Shown: piece by piece, positions 53,326 through 62,061 of the stretch
Numbering within the stretch: position 1 is the first letter of the stretch
Layout: every line of letters begins with the position of its first letter
Source of the DNA: Cupriavidus taiwanensis
GTDB taxonomy: Bacteria; Pseudomonadota; Gammaproteobacteria; Burkholderiales; Burkholderiaceae
NCBI RefSeq assembly: GCF_900250075.1
Contig: NZ_LT977071.1
Location: forward strand, 558,001-622,000
DNA length: 64,000 bases
Direction of reading: 5' to 3'
Made by a program: the position numbers and the translations under genes
Notes under the pieces: generated by a model
What the model saw: only the letters and a program-made list of their open reading frames with translations
Database searches by the model: none
Told to the model about the DNA's origin: nothing

Positions 53326-53724
53326 ATGCACCTGCAACAAGTCCACACCCAACCCGATCCCTATGCCCCCTACCTGCTGTCGCAAGCCATCCGGGCTGGC
53401 AACCTGCTGTTCGTATCCGGCCAGGCCGGGGTTGGCGACGACGGCGCCATCGTCGGCCGCTGCGACTTCGACGCGCAGGCCGAGCAGGCGTTCAGCAACC
53501 TCAGGCGTGCCCTGCAGGCGGGCGGCTCGGGGCTGGACCGCGTAGCCAAGGTCACGATCTTCCTGACGTCGATGGAATACTTCCCGAAGATCGTCGCGCT
53601 GCGGCGCAAGTGGTTTTCCGCGCCCTATCCGGCCGATACCATCGTCGAGGTCTCGGCCCTGTATTCGCCGGACGCGATGATCGAGATCGAAGCCATCGCG
53701 CTGACGGCGGAGGGCGCGCAATGA
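53326..53724 (+). CDS. RidA family deaminase (YjgF/YER057c/UK114)
   Basis: RidA-type enzymes hydrolyse reactive enamines and imines to ketones. The 132 residues start at ATG 53326, with CCGGAGTCC before it. The conserved core runs from LSQAIRAGNLLFVSGQAGVG to the C-terminal IVEVSALYSPDAMIEIEAIA. The usual Arg of archetypal RidA (RxxV) is not apparent at ADTIVEVS, so it may belong to one of the Rid2-7 groups. The stop overlaps the next start by ATGA, coupling it to an Old Yellow Enzyme. Confidence 0.88.
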   Translation: MHLQQVHTQPDPYAPYLLSQAIRAGNLLFVSGQAGVGDDGAIVGRCDFDAQAEQAFSNLRRALQAGGSGLDRVAKVTIFLTSMEYFPKIVALRRKWFSAPYPADTIVEVSALYSPDAMIEIEAIALTAEGAQ

Positions 53725-54935
53725 CCACGCCCGCCGCGTCTTCGCTGTTCGATACGCCGGCGCTGAACGGCGTGCCGCTGCGCAACCGCCTGGTGGTGGC
53801 GCCGATGACGCGCATCAGCGCAACCGATGGCGGCGTCCCCACCGGGGCCATGTGCCGCTACTACGAGGGCTTTGCCCGCGGCGGCTTTGGCCTGATCGTC
53901 AGCGAGGGCATCTATACCGACCGCGCCTATGCGCAGGGCTATGCCGGCCAGCCGGGGCTGACCGACGCGCAGCAGGCGCAGGGCTGGCGCGGGATCGTGG
54001 CCGCGGTCCACCAGGCCGGCGGGCGCATGGTCGCGCAACTGATGCATGCGGGGGCGCTGTCGCAGGCCAACCGCTTCCGCGACGATACGGTGGGGCCCTC
54101 GGCCGTGCAGCCCAGGGGCCGGCAGCTGACAGCGTATGGCGGCACGGGCGCCTTCCGCGTGCCGCGCGCGATGGACGAGTCAGAGATCCTGCAGGCCATC
54201 GACGGCTTTGCGCAAGCGGCGCGGCGCGCGCGCGAGGCCGGCTTCGACGGCGTGGAGATCCACGGCGCCAACGGCTACCTGCTCGACCAGTTCCTCAACG
54301 GCCATACCAACCAGCGCCAGGATGCCTGGGGCGGCGGCATCGCGCAGCGCATGCGCCTGCTGCTGGAAACGATCCGCGCGGTGCGCGCGGCGGTGGGGAG
54401 CGATGTCGTCGTCGGCGTGCGCATCTCGCAGGCCAAGGTCAATGACTTCACCTACCAGTGGCCCGAAAGCACAGAGGGTGCGGCCGCGGTGTTTGCCGGC
54501 ATTGCGGCCAGCGGCGTCGACTACCTTCATGTGACCGAGCATGAAGCCTGGCAGCCTGCCTTCGCTGACGGCGACGCGTCGCTGGTGCAGCACGCCCGGC
54601 GCGCGGCGCCGGGCCTGGCCATCGTCGCCAACGGCGGCCTGGCGGATCCGGTGCGCGCGGCCGGCATGCTCGAACAAGGCGCGACGCTGGTCGCGCTCGG
54701 ACGCGGGGCGCTGGCGAATCCGGACTGGCCGGCGCGGGTGCGTGCGGGAGAACCGGTGCGGCCGTTCGATGCCGCGGTACTGGCGCCGCTGGCCGGCATC
54801 AAGGACGCGGAACTGGCGCTGCGCGAAGCACCGGCAGCGTTGGCGGGGCTGACGCCTGACCGCCCTACCGCCCCGCGTGGTCCCGGCGCCAGTTGGCCGG
54901 CGCGGTGCCGAACTGCGCCGAGAACCAGCGCGTGA
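53721..54935 (+). CDS. Old Yellow Enzyme family NADH:flavin oxidoreductase
   Basis: This FMN-dependent ene-reductase-like TIM barrel has 404 residues. Conserved parts include NRLVVAPMTRISA, GLIVSEGIYTD, AQLMHAGA, and the substrate-anchoring pair in FDGVEIHGANGYLLDQFLN, followed by NQRQDAWGGG. The FMN phosphate region is IVANGGLAD and ALGRGALANPDWP. The last 25 residues (TAPRGPGASWPARC...) are low-complexity, and their coding sequence overlaps the opposing AraC gene by 71 nt, so the natural end may be elongated. Coupled by ATGA to RidA; together they probably process an unsaturated amine or imine. Confidence 0.88.
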   Translation: MTTPAASSLFDTPALNGVPLRNRLVVAPMTRISATDGGVPTGAMCRYYEGFARGGFGLIVSEGIYTDRAYAQGYAGQPGLTDAQQAQGWRGIVAAVHQAGGRMVAQLMHAGALSQANRFRDDTVGPSAVQPRGRQLTAYGGTGAFRVPRAMDESEILQAIDGFAQAARRAREAGFDGVEIHGANGYLLDQFLNGHTNQRQDAWGGGIAQRMRLLLETIRAVRAAVGSDVVVGVRISQAKVNDFTYQWPESTEGAAAVFAGIAASGVDYLHVTEHEAWQPAFADGDASLVQHARRAAPGLAIVANGGLADPVRAAGMLEQGATLVALGRGALANPDWPARVRAGEPVRPFDAAVLAPLAGIKDAELALREAPAALAGLTPDRPTAPRGPGASWPARCRTAPRTSA

Positions 54936-55863
54936 AGGCACTGGCCGAGCCATAGCCGAGCAGCTGCGACACGCGCAGCAGTGAGTAGCGCGGATTCTCG
55001 ACATAGCGTCGCGCCAGCTCGCGCCGCACGTCGTTGAGGATGCCCGTGAAGGTCTCGCCCGCGTCGTCGAGCTGGCGCTGCATGGTGCGCAGGCTCAGGC
55101 CCAGGCCCTCGGCCACGGCATCGCAGGTGGCGCGGCCCATCGGCAGCATCAGGTAGATGGCGGCGCGCACTTCGTGGCCGATGGATTGGGGGTTGGCGCG
55201 CGGCAGGGTATCGATGAACTGCTGCGCATAACGCGCCATGACGGGATCCGCGCCCGGGTTGGGCGCGTCGAGGTCGGCGGCGCGGCAGACGATGCCATTG
55301 CAGTCCGCATTGAACTCCAGCGGGCAGCCGAACAGCCGGCGATGGACGCGCAGGTCGGCCGGCGCCGCATGCGTGAAGCTCACCCCGATCGGCTGCCAGC
55401 GCGGCCCCAGCAGCAGCGCGCACATGCGGAACACGACACCGATGGCCAGCTCGGTGGCCTGCCGCGAGGGCGCATCGCTCAGCACCTCCTGGCGGATCAG
55501 CACCGCGCTGCCGGCATCTTCGAGCAGCAGCGCCACCGAATCATTGACCAGGTGGCGATAGCGGATGGTGGTGGCCAGCGCGGCGCGCAGCGTGGGCTGC
55601 TGGCTGATCAGCAGGCTCATCACGCCAAAATCCGACAGCTGGCGCGACTCCGCCATGCGCAGCCCGAACGTCTCGCAGTCCGAGGCGTGCGCGGCGGCTT
55701 CCAGCAGCGCCACGCAGGCGCGCAGCGGCACCCGCTGGTCGGGATCGCCCAGCCAGGCGCGGCGCAACCGCGCCTGGCGCAGCAGCGGCAGCGGGTCCAG
55801 GCCGAGGTCGCGCGATACCTCCAGGAAGTTGGTCAGTGCGGCGGCACGTATGAGCGTTTCCAA
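54865..55863 (-). CDS. AraC family regulator (OruR/ArgR-like)
   Basis: This 332-residue regulator has an N-terminal arabinose-binding-like domain (LIRAAALTNFLEVSRDLGLD, then FGLRMAESRQLSDFGVMSLL) and a C-terminal double helix-turn-helix (DAVAEGLGLSLRTMQRQLDD and VSQLLGYGSASAFTRWFSAQFG). It faces the quinone oxidoreductase operon across a 203-bp region carrying 21-bp-spaced direct repeats. It is clearly related to the second AraC gene at 62062, residue by residue through much of its length (for instance FGLRMAE, VGVMFRM/GVVFRM). Confidence 0.9.
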   Translation of the reverse strand: METLIRAAALTNFLEVSRDLGLDPLPLLRQARLRRAWLGDPDQRVPLRACVALLEAAAHASDCETFGLRMAESRQLSDFGVMSLLISQQPTLRAALATTIRYRHLVNDSVALLLEDAGSAVLIRQEVLSDAPSRQATELAIGVVFRMCALLLGPRWQPIGVSFTHAAPADLRVHRRLFGCPLEFNADCNGIVCRAADLDAPNPGADPVMARYAQQFIDTLPRANPQSIGHEVRAAIYLMLPMGRATCDAVAEGLGLSLRTMQRQLDDAGETFTGILNDVRRELARRYVENPRYSLLRVSQLLGYGSASAFTRWFSAQFGTAPANWRRDHAGR

Positions 55864-55955
55864 ACCGGTCTTGCCTTGCGATGCGTTGGGATGTCCTGCG
55901 CCGTGGCGGGTAACCGACGGCCCGCCGCAGCAGGATCATAGGCCTCCTGGCATGA

Positions 55956-55985
55956 AATGCAAAGTCGTCGGTGGCCAATGCAAAG
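55956..55985. promoter_or_regulatory. AraC-type direct repeat operator and promoter of the qor operon
   Basis: AATGCAAAG occurs at 55956-55964 and 55977-55985, exactly 21 bp apart, and the similarity extends a few bases further (CG..CGG). A possible -10, TACAGT, lies at 56006-56011, placing the second repeat over the -35 region, as in activation by AraC proteins. Confidence 0.7.
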
Positions 55986-56066
55986 CCGGTCGGGGCCGCG
56001 CTCCCTACAGTAGCAGGCATGTGCAGCGCACTCTGCACCAACGCACATTCCAAGGAGAACAGAATC

Positions 56067-57047
56067 ATGGCAAATGTCGTCCGCATGTATGAGACCGGCG
56101 GCCCCGAAGTCCTGCGCTACGAACCGATGGAAGTCGGCGAGCCCGGGCCGGGACAGGTCCGCATCCGCCACGTCGCGGTGGGCCTGAACTACGCCGACAC
56201 CTATTTCCGCAACGGCACCTATTCCGTGCCGCTGCCCAGCGGCATGGGCGTGGAAGCCGCCGGCGTGGTGGTGTCCGTCGGCCCGGGCGTGACCAACGTG
56301 GCGCCGGGCGACCGCGTCACCTACACCGGCTTCGTCAACACGCTGGGCGCGTACAGCACCGAGCGCCTGGTACCCGCCGCGCCGCTGATCCGCCTGCCCG
56401 ACAGCATCGCCTTCGAAACCGCGGCGGCGATGACCATGCGCGGGCTGACCTCGGCCTACCTGATGCGCCGCATCCATCCGTTCCAGGCGGGCGACACCAT
56501 CCTGCTGCACGCGGCGGCGGGCGGGGTCGGGCTGATCGTGTCGCAGTGGGCCAAGCTGCTGGGCCTGACCGTGATCGGCACAGTGTCGACCGAGGCCAAG
56601 GCCGAGGTGGCGCGCGCGCACGGCTGCGACCACATCATCTACTACACCCGCGAGGACGTGGCCAAATGCGTGCGCGAGCTGACCGATGGCGTGGGCGTGG
56701 CGGTGGTGTTCGACAGCGTCGGCAAGACCACCTTCATGGGCTCGCTGGATTCGCTGCGCCGCCGCGGCACCATGGTGTGCGTGGGCACCGCCTCGGGCCC
56801 GGTGCCGCCGTTCGACCCGGCGCTGCTGGCGCGGAAGGGCTCGCTGTTCCTGACCCGCCCCGCGCTGGCCGACTACATCGCCGATCCGGCGGAAAAGCAG
56901 GCGCTGGCCGACGAAGTCTTCGGCCACGTCGCCGCGGGCCGCATCCATATCGGCATCAACCAGCGCTATGCGCTGGAAGACGCGGTGCAGGCGCACCAGG
57001 ACCTGGAAGCGCGCCGCACCACCGGATCATCGATCTTCGTCATCTGA
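56067..57047 (+). CDS. NADPH:quinone oxidoreductase, zinc-independent MDR (Qor)
   Basis: This 326-residue medium-chain reductase starts at ATG 56067, with AAGGAGAACAG upstream. The Rossmann motif is AAAGGVGLIVSQWAKLLG (about 151-168), after the QOR-type MTMRGLTSAYLMRR. Zinc-binding cysteines of alcohol dehydrogenases are absent. It should reduce quinones or enones with NADPH. It is the first gene of an operon with a TauD-type dioxygenase (26-bp spacer) and an acyl-CoA ligase (15-bp spacer), under probable AraC control. Confidence 0.9.
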   Translation: MANVVRMYETGGPEVLRYEPMEVGEPGPGQVRIRHVAVGLNYADTYFRNGTYSVPLPSGMGVEAAGVVVSVGPGVTNVAPGDRVTYTGFVNTLGAYSTERLVPAAPLIRLPDSIAFETAAAMTMRGLTSAYLMRRIHPFQAGDTILLHAAAGGVGLIVSQWAKLLGLTVIGTVSTEAKAEVARAHGCDHIIYYTREDVAKCVRELTDGVGVAVVFDSVGKTTFMGSLDSLRRRGTMVCVGTASGPVPPFDPALLARKGSLFLTRPALADYIADPAEKQALADEVFGHVAAGRIHIGINQRYALEDAVQAHQDLEARRTTGSSIFVI

Positions 57048-57073
57048 AACAACCAGGAAGGAGGAGACACCTC

Positions 57074-57922
57074 ATGCATGCGGAACCACTAACCTGCACC
57101 ATCGGCGCCGAGCTGACCGGCGTCAGCCTGGCCGATGCCTCGCGCGACGCCGGCCTGTTCGCCGAGATCAAGGCGCTGCTGCTGCAGTACAAGGTCCTGT
57201 TCCTGCGCGACCAGGACATCACCCGCGCCGAACACGTTGCCTTTGCCCGCCGCTTCGGCGAACTGGAAGACCACCCGGTGGTGGGCAGCGACCCGGAGCA
57301 TCCGGGGCTGGTGCAGATCTACAAGTCGCCCGACAGCAAGGTCGAGCACTACGAGAATTCTTTCCATTGCGACGCCACCTGGCGCCAGGCGCCGCCGATG
57401 GGCTGCGTGCTGCGCTGCGTGGAAACCCCGGCGGTCGGCGGCGACACCATCTGGGTCAACATGGGCGAAGCCTACCGGCGCCTGCCGCAGGACATCAAGG
57501 CGCGCATCGAAGGGCTGCGCGCCAAGCACAGCATCGAACACACCTTCGGCGCCAACATGGCGCCGGAGAAGCGCGCGGCGCTGGCGGCGCAATTCCCGAT
57601 GGTCGAGCACCCGGTGGTGCGCACCCATCCGGAAACGGGCGAGAAGATCCTGTTCGTCAACGCCTTCACCTCGCACTTCGCCAACTACCACCGCGGCGAC
57701 GTGATCCGCTTCGGCAAGGACTTCATGCCCGGCGCGGGAGACCTGCTGCACTACCTGTGCGCGCAGGCCGAGATCCCGGAGTACCAGGTGCGCTGGCGCT
57801 GGAAGAAGCACAGCGTGGCGATCTGGGACAACCGCTGCACGCAGCACTACGCGGTGCAGGACTATGCGCCCACGGTACGCAAGATGGAGCGTGCCGGCAT
57901 CATCGGCGACGTGCCGTTCTGA
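57074..57922 (+). CDS. TauD/TfdA family 2-oxoglutarate-dependent dioxygenase
   Basis: This is an Fe(II)/2-oxoglutarate hydroxylase of 282 residues. The iron facial triad is His98 and Asp100 (FHCDATW) with distal His258 (CTQHYAV); the 2-oxoglutarate-binding Arg is probably in TVRKMERAG. Start ATG 57074 has AGGAGGAGACACC before it. Family members hydroxylate taurine, alkyl sulfates or phenoxyacetates, releasing the leaving group. The company of an acyl-CoA ligase and a quinone oxidoreductase suggests attack on a carboxylated, ether- or sulfo-substituted substrate, but I cannot name it. Confidence 0.9.
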   Translation: MHAEPLTCTIGAELTGVSLADASRDAGLFAEIKALLLQYKVLFLRDQDITRAEHVAFARRFGELEDHPVVGSDPEHPGLVQIYKSPDSKVEHYENSFHCDATWRQAPPMGCVLRCVETPAVGGDTIWVNMGEAYRRLPQDIKARIEGLRAKHSIEHTFGANMAPEKRAALAAQFPMVEHPVVRTHPETGEKILFVNAFTSHFANYHRGDVIRFGKDFMPGAGDLLHYLCAQAEIPEYQVRWRWKKHSVAIWDNRCTQHYAVQDYAPTVRKMERAGIIGDVPF

Positions 57923-57937
57923 CGGAGGAAGACACAA

Positions 57938-59584
57938 ATGCAATCACACCTTGTGCCTGCGGCCCCGCAGGCCTATGCCTATCCCCTGCTGGTCCGCCAG
58001 CTGCTGCTCAATTCGCTGTCGCTGTACGGCGACCAGCAGATCACGTACCGCGGACAACTGCGCCACAGCTATCGCGAGTTCCGCCAGCGCGTTGGCCGGC
58101 TGGCTTCCGCGCTGGCTGCGCAGGGCGTGGCGCACGGCACCACCGTGGCGGTGATGGACTGGGACAGCCATCGCTACCTGGAGTGCTATTTCGGCGTGCC
58201 GATGATGGGCGCGACGCTGTTCACGGTCAACGTGCGGCTGTCGGCGCAGCAGATCCTGTACACGCTGAACGATTCCGGCGCCGAGGTGGTGCTGCTCCAT
58301 CCGGACTTCCTGCCCGTGGTGGAAGAGATCCGCGACCAGCTGACCAGCGTGCGCGGTTTTGTCCTGCTGGCCGACGGCCAGCCGATGCCGCCGACCTCGC
58401 TGCCGCTGCGCGGCGAGTACGAGGCGCTGCTGCAAGCGGCCTCGCCCGACTTCGATTTCCCCGAGTTCGACGAGAACACCCGCGCCGCCACCTTCTACAC
58501 CACCGGCACCACCGGCGACCCCAAGGGCGTGTGCTACAGCCATCGCGACATCGTGCTGCATGCGCTGGCCTCGGCCACCAGCCTGTGCGCGCCGCGCGAA
58601 GGGCAGCGCCTGCACCGGGAAGACGTCTACATGCCGATCACGCCGATGTTCCACGTGCTGGCCTGGGGCATCCCCTATGTCGCGGTCATGCTCGGGCTGC
58701 GCATCGTGCTGCCGGGACGCTACGCGCCGGATGTCTTGCTGCAGTTGCGCGAGACCGAGGGGGTCACGTTCTCGCACTGCGTGCCGACCTTGCTGCAGAT
58801 GCTGCTGCAGGCGGCGCAGGCAAGCGGCCAGGACTTGTCGGGCTGGAAGCTCATCATCGGCGGCTCGGCGCTGCCGCCGGCGTTGTGCGAGGCCGCGCTC
58901 GAGCGCGGCATGGACGTGTTTGCCGGCTATGGCATGTCGGAGACCGGCCCCATCGTCGCGCTGGCGCAGTTGCCCCCGGGGCACGCCAATGCCGATCGCG
59001 AGACCGAGGTGCGCATGCGCTGCTCGACGGGCCGTCCGGTGGCGATGGTGGACTTCCGCCTGGTGGACGAGTCCATGCACGACGTGCCACGCGACGGCAC
59101 GGCGCGCGGCGAGATCGTGCTGCGCGCGCCGTTCCTGACCCGCGCCTACCACGGCAAACCCGAGGCATCGGCCGAGCTGTGGGCCGGCGGCTACCTGCAT
59201 ACGCAGGACATCGCGGTGATGGGCGCCGACGGCTTCGTGCAGATCGTCGACCGGATCAAGGACGTGATCAAGACCGGCGGCGAGTGGGTCTCGTCGATCG
59301 AGGTCGAGGGCCTGGTCACCCAGGTGCCGGGCGTGCAGGAGTGCGCGGTCATCGGCGTGCCGGACGCCCGCTGGGGCGAGCGGCCGGTGGCATACGTGGT
59401 GCGCAAGCCTGGCGCCACCGTCACCGCGGAAGCGATTCGCGCGTCGCTGCTGGCGCGCGTCGAGGCCAACCGGCTCAGCAAGTATGCGGTGCCGGAACCT
59501 GAGCGCATCCTGTTTGTCGACGGGATCCCGAAGACCAGCGTCGGCAAGATCGACAAGAAGCGCTTGCGCGCCACCGGCGCCTGA
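57938..59584 (+). CDS. AMP-dependent acyl-CoA ligase
   Basis: This cytosolic ANL-family enzyme has 548 residues. It activates a carboxylic acid with ATP and CoA. The phosphate-binding loop is TFYTTGTTGDPKGV (about 185-198), followed by PMFHVLAWGIPY and the adenine motif FAGYGMSETGPI. The hinge and C-terminal domain follow (DRIKDVIKTGGEWVSSIEVEG and the AMP-forming lysine in PKTSVGKIDKKRLRA). It is of the medium/long-chain fatty acyl type by its overall pattern. Third gene of the AraC-linked operon; a strong terminator follows. Confidence 0.92.
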   Translation: MQSHLVPAAPQAYAYPLLVRQLLLNSLSLYGDQQITYRGQLRHSYREFRQRVGRLASALAAQGVAHGTTVAVMDWDSHRYLECYFGVPMMGATLFTVNVRLSAQQILYTLNDSGAEVVLLHPDFLPVVEEIRDQLTSVRGFVLLADGQPMPPTSLPLRGEYEALLQAASPDFDFPEFDENTRAATFYTTGTTGDPKGVCYSHRDIVLHALASATSLCAPREGQRLHREDVYMPITPMFHVLAWGIPYVAVMLGLRIVLPGRYAPDVLLQLRETEGVTFSHCVPTLLQMLLQAAQASGQDLSGWKLIIGGSALPPALCEAALERGMDVFAGYGMSETGPIVALAQLPPGHANADRETEVRMRCSTGRPVAMVDFRLVDESMHDVPRDGTARGEIVLRAPFLTRAYHGKPEASAELWAGGYLHTQDIAVMGADGFVQIVDRIKDVIKTGGEWVSSIEVEGLVTQVPGVQECAVIGVPDARWGERPVAYVVRKPGATVTAEAIRASLLARVEANRLSKYAVPEPERILFVDGIPKTSVGKIDKKRLRATGA

Positions 59585-59602
59585 ACGGGCGGCAGGAAAG
59601 CG

Positions 59603-59633
59603 AAAGGGCAGCCTCTTCCGAGGCTGCCCTTTT
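59603..59633. terminator. Bidirectional rho-independent terminator
   Basis: The stem GGGCAGCCTC / GAGGCTGCCC with loop TTCC is flanked by AAA on the left and TTTT on the right. It separates the acyl-CoA ligase gene from the opposing Bug receptor gene and can serve both. Confidence 0.92.
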
Positions 59634-59651
59634 GCATTGCCAGGCAGGGCT

Positions 59652-60626
59652 TTACTGCTGGATATTGAACGCCTTGACAATGCCGGCATTGCGCTCGAAC
59701 TCCGTGCGCACGGATTCGCTCAGTTGCGGCAGGGGCTGCGCCGGCAGCGGCTCATAGCCGAGCGCCTCCATCCGGTCACGCACCTTGGCAGAAGCCGCAG
59801 CCTTGTAGGCCGCCGCGTGGATCTTCTCGGCCAGTTCGGGCGACAGCTTCGACGACGCAATCACGCCCACCCAGTTGCTGAACTCCATGTCGGGGTAACC
59901 CATTTCCGCGAACGTCGGCACCTGCGGCAGCAGCGCCGAGCGGCTCTTCGATGCCACGGCATAGACCTGCACCTTGCCGGCGCGGATCATCGGCAGCGAG
60001 GTCACCATGCCGTCGTACATCACCGCGATCTGGTTGCCCATCACCTGCGCCAGCGCCGGCGCCGAGCCGGCGAAGGGCACATGCTGCAGGTCCAGCCCGG
60101 CCTTCTGGTTCATGATCATGCCGGCGTAGTGCGAGGCGGTGCCGGCGCTGTACGAGGCAAAGCTGAGCTTGCCCGGATTGGCCCGGGCATAGCTGACCAG
60201 GCCCTTCAGGTCCTTGGCCGGCAGGCCAGGCGCGCCAATCATCACCATGCGCGAACGCGCCACGGCGGCGACGGGCCTGACGTCTTTCAGCGGGTCGAAC
60301 GGCTGCTTGAGCACATGCGGGATCTCGGTCAACACATTGCTGGCGGTGACCATGATGGTCTGGCCATCAGCGGGCGCGGCCAGCATGTTGGTGATGGCAA
60401 TGCCACCGCCGGCGCCAGGCTTGTTGTCGACCACCACGGGGTGGCCAAGGTCCGCGGACAGCTGGTCCGCCAGCAGCCGCGCTAGCACGTCCATGGTGCC
60501 GCCGGCCGGAGCCGGCACCAGCATGCGGACCGGCTTGCTGGTCCAGGCCATGGCAGAGGGCGCGGCCAGCGCGAGGGTGGCCGCCGCGGCGGCGATGCGC
60601 AGCAGGAAGGCGGGTCGGGTGGTCAT
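59652..60626 (-). CDS. Bug/TctC-type tripartite tricarboxylate receptor
   Basis: This 324-residue periplasmic receptor has a signal peptide (LLRIAAAAATLALAAPSAMA-WT) followed by PVRMLVPAPAGGTMDVLARL and VVVDNKPGAGGGIAITNML. It is the last gene after DUF1289 and BKACE genes on the same strand, so it may bind the keto- or amino-acid degraded by the BKACE enzyme. No TctAB genes are nearby. This is the third such receptor in the window; all differ considerably in sequence. Confidence 0.9.
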   Translation of the reverse strand: MTTRPAFLLRIAAAAATLALAAPSAMAWTSKPVRMLVPAPAGGTMDVLARLLADQLSADLGHPVVVDNKPGAGGGIAITNMLAAPADGQTIMVTASNVLTEIPHVLKQPFDPLKDVRPVAAVARSRMVMIGAPGLPAKDLKGLVSYARANPGKLSFASYSAGTASHYAGMIMNQKAGLDLQHVPFAGSAPALAQVMGNQIAVMYDGMVTSLPMIRAGKVQVYAVASKSRSALLPQVPTFAEMGYPDMEFSNWVGVIASSKLSPELAEKIHAAAYKAAASAKVRDRMEALGYEPLPAQPLPQLSESVRTEFERNAGIVKAFNIQQ

Positions 60627-60636
60627 GTTGTCTCCG

Positions 60637-60828
60637 TTATCTAGTATGGCTGCTGCTTGCGCGGCGTGCCGGCAGCGCGGCCAGCACTTGCGCGCGTTCG
60701 GCCTCGCTCATGCGCAGCCAGCGGCCGATTTCCAGCCGGGTCCGGCCGCAGCCCTGGCAATAGCGGTTGGCCAGGTCCATCCTGCAGATGTTGATGCAGG
60801 GATTGGCGAGGGCGTCGTGGTGATGCAT
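60637..60828 (-). CDS. DUF1289 small cysteine-rich protein
   Basis: This is a 63-residue protein with the family pattern NPCINICRMD...YCQGCGRTRLEIGRW. The four cysteines (Cys11, Cys15, Cys24, Cys27) probably bind a metal such as zinc or an iron-sulfur cluster. DUF1289 proteins are common in proteobacteria with no settled function. It lies 57 bp after the BKACE gene and 10 bp before the Bug receptor gene, within one apparent operon. Confidence 0.87.
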   Translation of the reverse strand: MHHHDALANPCINICRMDLANRYCQGCGRTRLEIGRWLRMSEAERAQVLAALPARRASSSHTR

Positions 60829-60885
60829 CGGCGGCTCCGGGTGGCTGGCGCGGGCCGGCCGCGTGGCCGGCCCCGCCCACGGCCG

Positions 60886-61944
60886 TCAGGCGGCCGCGCG
60901 CAGCGGCAGGTTCTTCTGCCCCGACTTGCGGTTGGGGGCCATGCCGTTGGCCTGCAGCGTGGCCTCGGCGCTGTCGTACCAGGTGCCGATGCGGTAGATC
61001 TCGCGCGCTTCCTGGCCCGAGGCAATCTCGCGGCCCAGCTCGCGCGCCACGCGCACGCACTGCTCGATCTGCTGCACCGAGGTCATGCGCTTGCCGTGCT
61101 GGTCGATGATGGTGTCCTCGATGCCGCAGCGCGGATGCAGGCCCATCGCCATCGCCATCATGTTGAACGGCAGCACGTTCTTCAGCAGCGACTCGGCGGT
61201 CAGCGTGCAGCCGTCCGGGGCGCGGTGCACGAAGTTGAAGAAGTTGAACGGGTTGGGGCCGTCAAAGCCGCCGCCGATGCCGATCCAGGTCAGGTTCAGC
61301 GGACCGGTGTAGACGCCCGCGCGCACCAGCCGCTCGAGCGTTTCCAGCGCATGCATGCCGGTCAGCTGGAAATGCGGCTGGATGCCCGACGCCTGCAGCC
61401 GGCGCAGGTGCTCTTCCACCCAGCCCGGGCCGGCCGGCACCGTCATCTCGCGGTAGGCGGCCTGGTAGGCCGGGTGCTCCAGCGAAGTCCCCTTCAGGTA
61501 CTCCGGATAGAGCAGCTCCATGATGTTCATCTGCGTGGTGTTGATGGCCACGGTGACCTGGTCGGGCTTGGGCTGCAGCTCCGCCAGCATGTGCCGGGTG
61601 TCGTCGGACAGCCACTTGGCCTCCTGGCCGTCATCCTCCGGCGCGAACGAGATCGAGCCGCCGACCTGGATGATCATGTCCGGCACCGCGGCGCGCACGC
61701 CGGCGATCAGCTCGTTGAACTTGGACAGGCGCTTGGAGCCCTTGCCGTCGAGTTCGCGCACATGCAGGTGCAGCACCGTGGCGCCGGCGTTGTAGCAATC
61801 GACCGCCTTCTGCACCTGTTCCTCCATGGTCACCGGGATGTCCTCGGGGAAGTCCTGCGGCATCCACTCGGGGCCATACGGGGCCACGGTGATCACCACC
61901 TTGTCCATGTTCTCGGGGTGCAGGGAATCGTCGAGGAATTGCAT
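60886..61944 (-). CDS. BKACE family enzyme (3-keto-5-aminohexanoate cleavage-like)
   Basis: BKACE enzymes condense a beta-keto acid with acetyl-CoA, giving acetoacetate and a new acyl-CoA. The 352-residue protein starts at ATG 61944, with GGAGCGATCT upstream. The zinc ligands His59 and His61 are in TVLHLHVREL; NTTQMNIMEL and GIGGGFDGPNPFNFF shape the active site. It is divergent from an AraC gene through a region with 21-bp direct repeats. The beta-keto acid used cannot be read from sequence. Confidence 0.88.
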   Translation of the reverse strand: MQFLDDSLHPENMDKVVITVAPYGPEWMPQDFPEDIPVTMEEQVQKAVDCYNAGATVLHLHVRELDGKGSKRLSKFNELIAGVRAAVPDMIIQVGGSISFAPEDDGQEAKWLSDDTRHMLAELQPKPDQVTVAINTTQMNIMELLYPEYLKGTSLEHPAYQAAYREMTVPAGPGWVEEHLRRLQASGIQPHFQLTGMHALETLERLVRAGVYTGPLNLTWIGIGGGFDGPNPFNFFNFVHRAPDGCTLTAESLLKNVLPFNMMAMAMGLHPRCGIEDTIIDQHGKRMTSVQQIEQCVRVARELGREIASGQEAREIYRIGTWYDSAEATLQANGMAPNRKSGQKNLPLRAAA

Positions 61945-62006
61945 AGATCGCTCCGGTTGGTTGGTGACTGGAGTATCGGTCAACGGACCGCCGCGATTTG
62001 ACGATC

Positions 62007-62034
62007 CGGGACAACCGATTTACATTTCGGGACA
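62007..62034. promoter_or_regulatory. AraC-type direct repeat operator of the BKACE operon
   Basis: CGGGACA occurs at 62007-62013 and 62028-62034, exactly 21 bp apart (two helical turns), between the AraC gene (start 62062) and the BKACE gene (start 61944). The period equals that of the operator at 55956-55985. Confidence 0.65.
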
Positions 62035-62061
62035 CTCAGGGAAAGCCCGGAAGCCGCTGTC

